31,112 nucleotides of DNA, from contig JBDSZL010000013.1 of NCBI GenBank assembly GCA_039925145.1, forward strand, positions 1 to 31,112, written 5' to 3'. The notes beneath the pieces were generated by a model. It was given only the letters and a program-made list of their open reading frames with translations, had not been told where the DNA came from and did not search any database. Of the stretch, positions 21,739 to 29,052 are shown piece after piece. The stretch is from JBDSZL01 sp039925145 (GTDB lineage: Bacteria > Acidobacteriota > Vicinamibacteria > Vicinamibacterales > SCN-69-37). Position 1 is the stretch's first letter, and every line of letters begins with the position of its first letter. The position numbers and the translations under genes were made by a program.

Positions 21739-23076
21739 TTACATGTGAAGAATGCCGAGCGGGGCCGTGGTCTTCCACCGTCCGCGCGTGAAATCGGGGA
21801 TGTCGACCGGCCGGCCGCGGCGGGCCACCGACTGCACGCTCGTGTGCACGACGGCACTGAGCGCGGCCGCGTCGTACACGTTCATGTCGGTCGGCAGGCC
21901 TTCGCGCAGACACTTGATGAGCCGGTAGTCCTCGATGAAGTCCATGCCGCCATGACCGGCGCCCTGCGCCTGGCTCGCAATCTCCTTCCACAGGGGATGC
22001 TCGAATTCGGCCAGTAGCGACGCAGCCTCCACCCACTGGTCGGCCGTTCCTCGGCCTTCGATGTACGCACGGTGCGGATACCCCTCGAAGAGCCCCTTCG
22101 TGCCCTGGACCTTGTGGATGCGGCTGTAGGGCCGCGGCAGGTTGGTACCGTGCTGGACGACAATCGTCTTGCCGTTGGCTGTCTGAATGAGACTCGTGTT
22201 GATGTCGCCGAGCACGTAGCGTTCCCGGCGCTCCGGCGCGTCAGTGGGAAAATGATCCGCGGACCAGTTCTGCAGACCGCGCGACGGGCCACTCATGGAG
22301 ACGAGGTAATCGAAGCGGTCGCCGCGGTTGATGTCCAGGCAGTTGGCAATCGGCCCAAGACCGTGCGTCGGATAGAGGTTGCCATTGAGCTTCGTGGCCC
22401 AGGCGCGGCGCCACAGTCCCTCGCCCTGCTTCGCGAACTTGACGGCGCGCAGATCGTGCAGGTAGCCCCCCTCGGCGTGCAGGACGTCACCGAACACGCC
22501 CTGGCGCACCATGTTGAACGCCATCATTTCCATGCGGTCGTAGTTGCAGTTCTCCATCAGCACGCAGTGCTTCCGGTGCTTCTCGGCCGATTCCACCATG
22601 GCCCAGCAGTCGTCGAGCGTCATCGCCGCGGGCACTTCGGTTGCCGCGTGCTTGCCGTGCGCCATGGCGGCGAGCACGATCGGCACGTGCCATTCCCACG
22701 GCGTGGCGTTATACACGAGGTCAAGATCTTCGGTCTCGCAGAGCCGCTCGAAGTCACGCGGGCCCCGCGTGTAGACCGCGGGCGCCGGGTCGCCTTTCGC
22801 GGTGATCGCCGCACTGGCCCACGCGGTGCGTTCCGGCCGCACGTCGCAGACCGCGGTGATGCGACAGCCCGCAATGGCCAGCAGGTTGCGCACGTGGCTC
22901 GAACCCTGCCCCCCGATGCCCACATAACCGATCCGGACGAGCGGAATCGGCGCCGCCGCCAGGGGCGTGGCCGCGTCTTGTGCCACGGCCATCGTCGGCG
23001 CGCTCGCCGCGAGGGCTCCAGCGGCACCCAGATACTTGAGGGCATCCCGACGGGAGTACTGTCGCGATGTGTCCAT
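21739..23076 (-). CDS. Tat-exported Gfo/Idh/MocA-family protein, GH109-like
   Basis: 445 residues with a twin-arginine signal (SRRDALKYLGAAGALAASAPTMAVA). The NAD(P)-binding fold begins IGYVGIGGQGSSHVRNLLAIAGCRITAVCD at about 49-77. WEWHVPIVLAAMAHGKHAATEVPAAMTLDDCW follows, then CVLMENCNYDRMEMMAFNMVRQGVFGDVLHAEGGYLHDLR, WRRAWATKLNGNLYPTHGLGPIANCLDINRGDRFDYLVSMSGPSRG, and GHGGMDFIEDYRLIKCLREGLPTDMNVYDAAALSA. This pattern is that of GH109, the NAD-dependent alpha-N-acetylgalactosaminidases. Those act on terminal alpha-GalNAc outside the cytoplasm. Other substrates within the Gfo/Idh family are possible. It is the first gene of a four-gene operon. Confidence 0.9.
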   Translation of the reverse strand: MDTSRQYSRRDALKYLGAAGALAASAPTMAVAQDAATPLAAAPIPLVRIGYVGIGGQGSSHVRNLLAIAGCRITAVCDVRPERTAWASAAITAKGDPAPAVYTRGPRDFERLCETEDLDLVYNATPWEWHVPIVLAAMAHGKHAATEVPAAMTLDDCWAMVESAEKHRKHCVLMENCNYDRMEMMAFNMVRQGVFGDVLHAEGGYLHDLRAVKFAKQGEGLWRRAWATKLNGNLYPTHGLGPIANCLDINRGDRFDYLVSMSGPSRGLQNWSADHFPTDAPERRERYVLGDINTSLIQTANGKTIVVQHGTNLPRPYSRIHKVQGTKGLFEGYPHRAYIEGRGTADQWVEAASLLAEFEHPLWKEIASQAQGAGHGGMDFIEDYRLIKCLREGLPTDMNVYDAAALSAVVHTSVQSVARRGRPVDIPDFTRGRWKTTAPLGILHM

Positions 23077-23159
23077 GGCTTCTCCTCGAGTGGAGGCATT
23101 CTGTCATGGACGGCCAGGGTCCCGTGTCATGATGGGATCGCCGTCTCGCTGACTCCCGC
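23077..23159. promoter_or_regulatory. divergent promoter region
   Basis: 83 bases between the divergent starts of the GH109-like operon (minus) and the MFS gene (plus). It must contain the operon promoter. I see no convincing -35/-10 pair. CTCGAGTGGAGG lies just before the operon start and includes a GGAGAAG ribosome site on the minus strand. Confidence 0.4.
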
Positions 23160-24380
23160 ATGGCCGATCCCCACACGTCCGAAACACCAATCCCCGCGCG
23201 CGTCTCGCTGTTACCCGTGTTCCTGATCGTCCTCGTCGACGTCTTCGGTCTGACGCTCGTCATTCCGCTGCTCGCGATCTACGCGGAGAGCTTTCGCGCG
23301 ACCGCCCTGCAGGCCACACTGCTGGTCTCGGTCTACTCGGCCTGCCAGCTCGTGTCCGGCCCACTGATTGGATACGCCTCGGACCGCACCGGGCGAAAAC
23401 CCATGCTGCTCATCAGCCAGGTCGGCACGTTCATCGGCTTCATCGTGCTCGCCCGTGCATCGGCGCTCTGGATGATCTTCCTGTCGCGTGTGATCGACGG
23501 CTCCACGGCGGGCAATCTCTCCATCGCGCAGGCCTACATCGCCGATAACACCGCGCCGGAGAACCGGGCAAAGTCGTTCGGGCTCATCGGGATTGCCTTC
23601 GGGCTGGGCTTCTTCGTCGGTCCGGCGCTCACCGGCTATCTCTCCGCGCGTCATGGTCTCACCGCGCCCATCTACGCCGCCGCGTTGATGTCAGCCACGA
23701 GCATCGTCTGCACCGCGACGCTGCTCAAAGGCGGGCAGACGGCTACACCGCTCGGCCATCGACGCGAGGCGCTCAGCTGGCGCACCTACACGCAGTACTT
23801 CACCCGGCCGTTGCTCCGCCCACTGCTGCTGCAGTTTCTCTTCTTCATGCTCTCGTTCTCGATGTTCATCTCGGGATTCGCGCTCTTCGCGGAGCGGCGG
23901 TTCGCATGGCACGGTCACCCGTTCGGTCCGCGGGAGATCGGTTACGCATTCGGCTACGTGGGCCTGCTCGGGATCATCCTGCAGGGCGGACTGATTGGAC
24001 GGCTCGTGGGTCGCTTCGGCGAACAGCGGCTCGCCGCCGCCGGCTTCGTCTCGCTCCTCGTCGGCTACGGCCTGCTCGGCGCCTCGTCGTCAGTGCTCGT
24101 GCTGCTCGTCGCCGGCACGATCACGGCCTTTGGTAACGGTGTGCTGCGGCCGTCACTCACGAGCCTAATCACGCAGCAGGCCGGCAGGCATGAGGTCGGA
24201 GTGGTGAGCGGCCTCACGCAGTCGCTCATGTCGATGGCGTCTATCGTGGCGCCGGTGCTGGCGGGCCTATTCATCCAGCATCAGTTGCTGGGGCTCTGGG
24301 CGTGGGCTGCTGCGGGGCTGGCAGGTATTGGCGTGTTGCTGGCGCGGTCTGGCGACCGAGCGGTCGAAGCCACGGTCTGA
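23160..24380 (+). CDS. major facilitator superfamily transporter, TetA/MdtG-like
   Basis: 406 residues and about 12 transmembrane segments. The N-terminal half carries FLIVLVDVFGLTLVIPLLAIYA, a typical DHA1 first helix with its acidic residue, then GPLIGYASDRTGRKPMLLIS (motif A, about 71-90), FLSRVIDGSTAGNLSIAQAYIADNTAPENRAKSFGLIGIAFGLGFFVGPALTGYL (motifs B and C). The C-terminal half carries the weaker repeat IGRLVGRFGEQRLA. These features match tetracycline/multidrug proton antiporters of the DHA1 group; the substrate is unknown. No strong Shine-Dalgarno precedes the ATG. The stop lies inside a strong terminator. Confidence 0.92.
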   Translation: MADPHTSETPIPARVSLLPVFLIVLVDVFGLTLVIPLLAIYAESFRATALQATLLVSVYSACQLVSGPLIGYASDRTGRKPMLLISQVGTFIGFIVLARASALWMIFLSRVIDGSTAGNLSIAQAYIADNTAPENRAKSFGLIGIAFGLGFFVGPALTGYLSARHGLTAPIYAAALMSATSIVCTATLLKGGQTATPLGHRREALSWRTYTQYFTRPLLRPLLLQFLFFMLSFSMFISGFALFAERRFAWHGHPFGPREIGYAFGYVGLLGIILQGGLIGRLVGRFGEQRLAAAGFVSLLVGYGLLGASSSVLVLLVAGTITAFGNGVLRPSLTSLITQQAGRHEVGVVSGLTQSLMSMASIVAPVLAGLFIQHQLLGLWAWAAAGLAGIGVLLARSGDRAVEATV

Positions 24381-24410
24381 TGAGCGGGCGGCACCCGCTC
24401 GTCAGACCGT
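24372..24410. terminator. bidirectional intrinsic terminator
   Basis: A 17-bp stem, ACGGTCTGATGAGCGGG at 24372-24388 with CCCGCTCGTCAGACCGT at 24394-24410 (one G-T mismatch), and a 5-base loop. It sits between two convergent genes; the MFS stop is within the stem. No T-run, as often in high-GC genomes. Confidence 0.8.
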
Positions 24411-24426
24411 CGGATCTCTGAAAACC

Positions 24427-25722
24427 CTACTTGCCTTTCTTCGCCGACGCCAGCACCGACACCCAGTAGGCCTTGGATCCGATGTAGCCGCTCGTATCCG
24501 GCATCGCGGCAAGAATCGCCCGGCGCACCTCGAGGATGTCGATCTTCCCTTCCTTCTGGTAGAGCACCTCTCCGCCAGGAGCAATCACCATCGTGTACGG
24601 CATCGACGGATTCCACTTGGCGCCAAAGGCGGCCTGCAGCGCGGGCCGGTCGGCCGACGCAAACTGCTTGTTCTGACTCGATGCATACTGCGATTTCAGA
24701 AACGCGAGAACCGGCGCGCTGTCAGCGGGCGGATCGGTTGACACGGTCACCATATCGAAGGCGCGCAGCCGGTACATCCTGTAGGTCGTCTCGAGCGGCA
24801 GGAACTGATCGGTGCAGAGCTTGCACTTGGCCGACCAGAAATTGACCAGGGTGATCTTCTGGGTGGGGTTCGACCGCAGCGCCTTGAGCTCGTCGGCGCC
24901 GACCATGTCGACCTTGACCGGCTCGGCCTGAATGCGCGTCCATTCCTGTGCGACGTCCTGAGACTTCGACATCCACTTCGTCGTGCAGCCGAACGCGCGC
25001 GTTGTCGCGACAGCCACCGGACGCCCTTCGAGCATGGCATCGAGCGCGTTGCGCGCATCCTGGCTCTTCACCAGGTCTTCGCGCTGGTTGTCGTCAATGC
25101 GGCCCTGATACTGGAGCTTGCCGTCGGCCCCGAACAGGAAGATGTGTGGCGTGGCGACCGCCCCGAACTTCATCGACAGCTCCTGCGTTTCGCCGTCGTA
25201 CAGGTAGGGCCAGGTGATACCGCGAAACACCGCCCGAATCTTCATCTCTTCGAGCGAGTCGGTCACGTCCGTGTAACCCAGCTCGTTGAGCCGCACGGCT
25301 TTGGCGTTGTTTGGATTGATCGCGACGAAGGTCACGCCCTTGCGGCGGTATTCGTCGTACAGCTTCTCGATGCGCGCTTCGTACAGCTGCGACACCGGGC
25401 AGTGGTTGCTCTCGAAGACGACGGCGAGCGCCTTGGCCTTGGTGAACTCACTGCTCTTGTGGATTTTGCCGTCGGTGCCGGGCAGGGCAAACTCCGGCAG
25501 AGGGGAGCCGATCGGCAGCACCGGGTGTTCAGCCGCCTGAATCCCACGGCCGGTCGGCGCGGCCGGCGGCGCCGCGGGCGGCGCCGGTGTCTGAGCCTGG
25601 GCCGCTGGCCAGGCGATGGCGGCGCAGGCGATCAGAAGCGCCCCCGTCAGTGTCGTGGTCGCTGCGTGCCGGCGTGGGCCCACGCGCGGGCTCGACCGAT
25701 GCGTGTGATCTGCTGATGTCAT
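24427..25722 (-). CDS. exported double-thioredoxin-fold protein (redoxin), copy 1
   Basis: 431 residues from ATG 25722; a GTG at 25755 overlapping the upstream stop (GTGA) is an alternative coupled start. A signal peptide (TTTLTGALLIACAAIAWPAAQA) and a Pro/Ala linker lead into domain 1 (about 68-220): GSPLPEFALPGTDGKIH, VVFESNHCPVSQLYEARIEKLYDEY, FVAINPNN, ATPHIFLFGADGKLQYQGRIDD. It is an AhpC/TSA-type redoxin with a single NHCP cysteine. Domain 2 (about 275-415) carries LVNFWSAKCKLCTDQFLPLETTYRMYR, a CxxC (CKLC) thioredoxin. It probably handles disulfide or peroxide chemistry outside the cytoplasmic membrane. It is paralogous to and overlaps the next gene, and ends against the bidirectional terminator. 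Confidence 0.85.
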   Translation of the reverse strand: MTSADHTHRSSPRVGPRRHAATTTLTGALLIACAAIAWPAAQAQTPAPPAAPPAAPTGRGIQAAEHPVLPIGSPLPEFALPGTDGKIHKSSEFTKAKALAVVFESNHCPVSQLYEARIEKLYDEYRRKGVTFVAINPNNAKAVRLNELGYTDVTDSLEEMKIRAVFRGITWPYLYDGETQELSMKFGAVATPHIFLFGADGKLQYQGRIDDNQREDLVKSQDARNALDAMLEGRPVAVATTRAFGCTTKWMSKSQDVAQEWTRIQAEPVKVDMVGADELKALRSNPTQKITLVNFWSAKCKLCTDQFLPLETTYRMYRLRAFDMVTVSTDPPADSAPVLAFLKSQYASSQNKQFASADRPALQAAFGAKWNPSMPYTMVIAPGGEVLYQKEGKIDILEVRRAILAAMPDTSGYIGSKAYWVSVLASAKKGK

Positions 25723-25751
25723 AGAGGCCTCGAGGATGCGTGACAGGATCG

Positions 25752-26891
25752 TCACGGTTGGGTCCAGTACGCCTGCTGGCCAGCAGACCGCTGATCGGCA
25801 GGCAAATGAGCCAGGATGGCGCGGCGCAGCTTCGGGATGTCCGATGCACCGAGCTCCTGGTAGAGCACGTCGCCGGTGGGACCGAGCAGAAGCGTGAAAG
25901 GCACGGGGGCCGGCATCTCGGGATCGAAAGCGGACTGTAGCGCGTAAACGTCGGGCGATCCGAACTGCAGATTGCGATGCGCCGCCCGTTCCTTACGCAG
26001 GAACGCGATGACGGCCGGGCGCTCCTGCGGGTCGTTGGTGGAGACGGTGACAAACTCCAGACTGCGGCTGCGATACATCCGGTACGTGGCTTCGAGATCG
26101 GGGAACTCGGACACGCAGGGGGCACACCACGTGGCCCAGAAGTTCACTAGCAACAGTTTGCCCGTGCCGTTCTGGCGCAGCTGCCTGAGGCCGGCCGCAT
26201 CCACCGAATCAACCGTCACGGGCTCGGCCGCAAATTTTCGAAGATCCGCCTCGCGGCCTTCGGCGTCCGCGCGTGTCACCGGCGGGCAGCCTGCCACGGG
26301 GGTGCTCGACACGCGAACGGGCTGTCCCGCAAGGACCGCATCAATCGCACGCCGGGCGTCCTCGCTGGTCACGCGTGTCCCCGTGGTGTCGTCGTCGATC
26401 CGGCCCTGGTACTGCAGTCGGCGGCTCTTGTCGAAGACGAAGATTTGAGGCATTGCTGTAACGCCGAACTGGCGCGTCAGGGTGTGCGTCGCCCCATCGG
26501 ACAAGTAGGGATAGGTCAGCCGGCGGGCCTCCACGCGGATGCCCATCTCTTCGACCGACTCCCCGACCTCCGTGTGGCTCAACTCGTCGAACCGAATGGC
26601 ATCTCCCGCGTTTGGATTGATGGCCACGAGCGACACGCCTCGGCCGCGATATTCATCGTGGAGCGCCTGCAGGCGCGCCTCGTAGCGCTGCGCCTCCGGG
26701 CAGTGATTGCAGGTGAAGACGATCGCCAGCACGGGGCTGGCGTTGTACTCGGCGAGCGTGTGTTGCTTCCCGTCGGCCCCGGGCAGCGCGAAATCCGGCG
26801 CAGGGGCACCAATGGCCAGAGAGGACAACCGGGCGGACTGACAGCCGGTCGCCAGGAGCACAACCGTGAGAACAGCACTGCAGCGAAGCAT
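25752..26891 (-). CDS. double-thioredoxin-fold lipoprotein (redoxin), copy 2
   Basis: 379 residues. The N-terminus LRCSAVLTVVLLATGCQSARLSS looks like a lipoprotein signal with Cys at about residue 17. Domain 1 (about 25-180): APAPDFALPGADGKQHTLAEY, VLAIVFTCNHCPEAQRYEARLQALHDEYRGRGVSLVAINPN, TAMPQIFVFDKSRRLQYQGRIDDD. Here the motif is CNHCP, with two cysteines, where copy 1 has SNHCP. Domain 2 (about 235-370): LLVNFWATWCAPCVSEFPDLEATYRMYRSRSLEFVTVSTND, a ResA/TlpA-like CxxC (WCAPC). It is the upstream member of a tandem pair, overlapping copy 1 at GTGA. A membrane-tethered thiol-disulfide oxidoreductase is likely. Confidence 0.87.
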   Translation of the reverse strand: MLRCSAVLTVVLLATGCQSARLSSLAIGAPAPDFALPGADGKQHTLAEYNASPVLAIVFTCNHCPEAQRYEARLQALHDEYRGRGVSLVAINPNAGDAIRFDELSHTEVGESVEEMGIRVEARRLTYPYLSDGATHTLTRQFGVTAMPQIFVFDKSRRLQYQGRIDDDTTGTRVTSEDARRAIDAVLAGQPVRVSSTPVAGCPPVTRADAEGREADLRKFAAEPVTVDSVDAAGLRQLRQNGTGKLLLVNFWATWCAPCVSEFPDLEATYRMYRSRSLEFVTVSTNDPQERPAVIAFLRKERAAHRNLQFGSPDVYALQSAFDPEMPAPVPFTLLLGPTGDVLYQELGASDIPKLRRAILAHLPADQRSAGQQAYWTQP

Positions 26892-26961
26892 GGGAGAACC
26901 CGAAGAGTAGCATTATTCTGCCGCCGCCCGCCCGCAACGACGAAGCCGTTCGAGGTCGCGC

Positions 26962-28002
26962 CTACCTCCAGCGAAAGACGCGCAGGGCGAGACTGAAGCA
27001 GAGGACCAGACAGATGACGAGCGGCACGATCTGAGCTCCCAGGTCGCTGAGGCCGACGCCGCGGAGCATATTCGCCCTGAGCGCGTCGACCAGCGCGGTG
27101 AGCGGCAGGACTTTGATGAAGGGCTGGACGGCGTCGGGGAAGCGCTGCGCCGAGAAGAAGACGCCGGACAGAATCCACATCGGCATCATGACGAGGTTCA
27201 TGATGCCCGACACGGCTTCGATAGTGCGTGCGCGTGAGGCGATGAGCAGACCGAGCGCGCTGAACGCCAGCGATCCGAGCACGCAGATGGCCGTGAGGTG
27301 CAGCACGGCGCCCCTCACCGGCACCCCGAACACGAGCACGCCAAATCCGACGGGAACCCCTACCTCGACGAGCAGGAGCAGCATGCGCCACATCAGAAAC
27401 GACAGCAGATAGTAATGACGCGGCATCGGCGTGGCGACGATGCGCTTCATCAGCTTGCGGCGCCGGGCATCCACAATCGAGAACCCGAGTCCCCAGATCG
27501 CGTTGCCCATGATCCCCATGCCCACAAGACCGGGCACGAGAAAGTCGATATAGCGAGACCCCACATCGCGCGCCACATCGTCTTGCGACCGCACGGGGTC
27601 CGAGCGTCCGGCGGCGACTTGTACCGCCCGGTCGGCGATCATGCGTGCCGTGCGCGCCTCGGGGTTGGTGTCGTCGTATCGATAGATGACCGAGTCCTCG
27701 GGACCCGGCACCGCGACGAGCAGCACCACCCCGGTTCGCAGTGCGTCATCGGCGGCTTGCTGCCCGAGCTCGCGAACCTCCAGGAGTGGCTCACGCGCGA
27801 GCGCCTCTGTCAGCGTTGGCGTGACCGCCGCAATCCTGAGGATCTGGGGCGGCTGGTTCCGAAAGGCAACGCCCAGCCCGATCGCCAGGAGAATCGGAAA
27901 CCCGAACCCCCAGAACAGCGCCTCCGGCTCTCGGGTGAACTCCCGCAGCCGCAGCAGCGTGAGCTGCATGAGCGCGTGACGCATCCAGCCGGGCCTAGAC
28001 AT
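26962..28002 (-). CDS. ABC-2 type transporter permease
   Basis: 346 residues. An N-terminal cytoplasmic segment (RHALMQLTLLRLREFTREPEALFWGFGFPILLAIGLGVAF) includes the first transmembrane helix. A periplasmic domain of about 120 residues (50-170) follows. Five or six helices come next, with IDFLVPGLVGMGIMGNAIWGLGFSIVDARRRKLMKRIVATPMPR, the standard ABC-2 core, and IMNLVMMPMWILSGVFFSAQRFPDAVQPFIKVLPLTALVDALRANML. It overlaps the ATPase gene by eight bases and forms a simple exporter with it. The substrate is unknown (drug, lipid or polysaccharide). Confidence 0.92.
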   Translation of the reverse strand: MSRPGWMRHALMQLTLLRLREFTREPEALFWGFGFPILLAIGLGVAFRNQPPQILRIAAVTPTLTEALAREPLLEVRELGQQAADDALRTGVVLLVAVPGPEDSVIYRYDDTNPEARTARMIADRAVQVAAGRSDPVRSQDDVARDVGSRYIDFLVPGLVGMGIMGNAIWGLGFSIVDARRRKLMKRIVATPMPRHYYLLSFLMWRMLLLLVEVGVPVGFGVLVFGVPVRGAVLHLTAICVLGSLAFSALGLLIASRARTIEAVSGIMNLVMMPMWILSGVFFSAQRFPDAVQPFIKVLPLTALVDALRANMLRGVGLSDLGAQIVPLVICLVLCFSLALRVFRWR

Positions 28003-28930
28003 CGCGCAGGTGTCTTCCGGTCAGGGCGACGAAGACGTCCTCGAGGGTCGCCGAATGTGTTCTGAGCTCGGTGAGCGGCACCCGTTGCCGGCCGAGCTCT
28101 TCGATGAGCGCCGGCAGCGCAAGATGGAGCTCGGTCACCTGCATCCGGACGGCAGTGTCGGCGAGGCGCACATCGCGAATGCCGTTTACGTGACGCAGCG
28201 GTGAGAGATCAACGGGACTCGCCGTCGAAAACTCCACCACGTGCTCCACTCCAATCGACGCAATCAGCTCGCGAGGGGTGCCTGAGGCGATGACCTTGCC
28301 ATGATCCATGATCGCCACGCGTTCGCACAGCTGTTCCGCTTCGTCCATATAGTGCGTGGTGAGGACAATCGTCCGGCCGTCGCGCTTGAATTGCTCGATG
28401 AGATCCCACAGCTGCCGGCGTGCCTGCGGGTCGAGCCCTGTGGTCGGCTCGTCGAGGAAGAGCAGTTCCGGGTCGCCGATCAACGCGCAGGCGAGCGCCA
28501 GCCGCTGCTTCTGACCGCCCGACAGGGCGCCCACGCGGGCGTCACGCTTCTCCTCGAGCTGGACGAGGGCAATCGCCTGTGCAGGCGCTGGCCCCTGCTT
28601 GAAGAAACTGCGAAACAGCTCCACCGTCTCGAGCACGGTGATCTTCTCTGAGAGCTGCGTTTCCTGCAGCTGGATTCCGAGCCGTTGCCGCAGCTCACGA
28701 GCCTGCGACGCCCACCGCATGCCGAGGACCTCGACAACACCCTCGTCTGTCGCCGTCAAACCCTCGCAAATCTCGATCGTCGTCGTCTTGCCGGCGCCAT
28801 TGGGGCCGAGCAGCCCGAAACACTCACCGGTATGGACGTCGAGATCGATTCCGTCGACGGCGACGACGTCCTTGTAGCTTTTGCGGAGCCCGCGGACGTG
28901 CAGAGCGGCGGCAGTCGAACTGACAGACAT
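27995..28930 (-). CDS. ABC transporter ATP-binding protein
   Basis: 311 residues. Walker A is GPNGAGKTTTIE (about 38-49). The Q-loop region follows (QLQETQLSEKITVLETVELF), then the signature LSGGQKQRLALACAL (about 139-153), Walker B PELLFLDEPTTGLDPQARRQLW (about 157-178) and the H-loop TIVLTTHYMDEAEQL. The C-terminal 80 residues form the DrrA-type extension of drug-exporter ATPases (TSPVDLSPLRHVNGIRDVRL, ATLEDVFVALTGRHLRDV). The gene pairs with the permease downstream. Confidence 0.95.
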   Translation of the reverse strand: MSVSSTAAALHVRGLRKSYKDVVAVDGIDLDVHTGECFGLLGPNGAGKTTTIEICEGLTATDEGVVEVLGMRWASQARELRQRLGIQLQETQLSEKITVLETVELFRSFFKQGPAPAQAIALVQLEEKRDARVGALSGGQKQRLALACALIGDPELLFLDEPTTGLDPQARRQLWDLIEQFKRDGRTIVLTTHYMDEAEQLCERVAIMDHGKVIASGTPRELIASIGVEHVVEFSTASPVDLSPLRHVNGIRDVRLADTAVRMQVTELHLALPALIEELGRQRVPLTELRTHSATLEDVFVALTGRHLRDV

Positions 28931-29052
28931 CGCTCCGTATTCTGTCGCAGTTCAGCGATGCCCACGGCCCCTCACCCGAGATGGACGGCCGACGGCTCAC
29001 CCACCGTCACAAACACGACCGCTGAACCTCGTGCGAGTATCCGAGTCCGCTC

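Noticed and set aside
20779..22017. A 412-codon plus-strand frame antisense to the symporter and the GH109-like gene
   Set aside because: His/Arg-rich low-complexity composition typical of antisense frames; it spans the junction of two real genes.
22072..23226. A 384-codon plus-strand frame antisense to the GH109-like gene
   Set aside because: No domain; the opposite strand encodes a full-length Gfo/Idh/MocA protein with a Tat signal.
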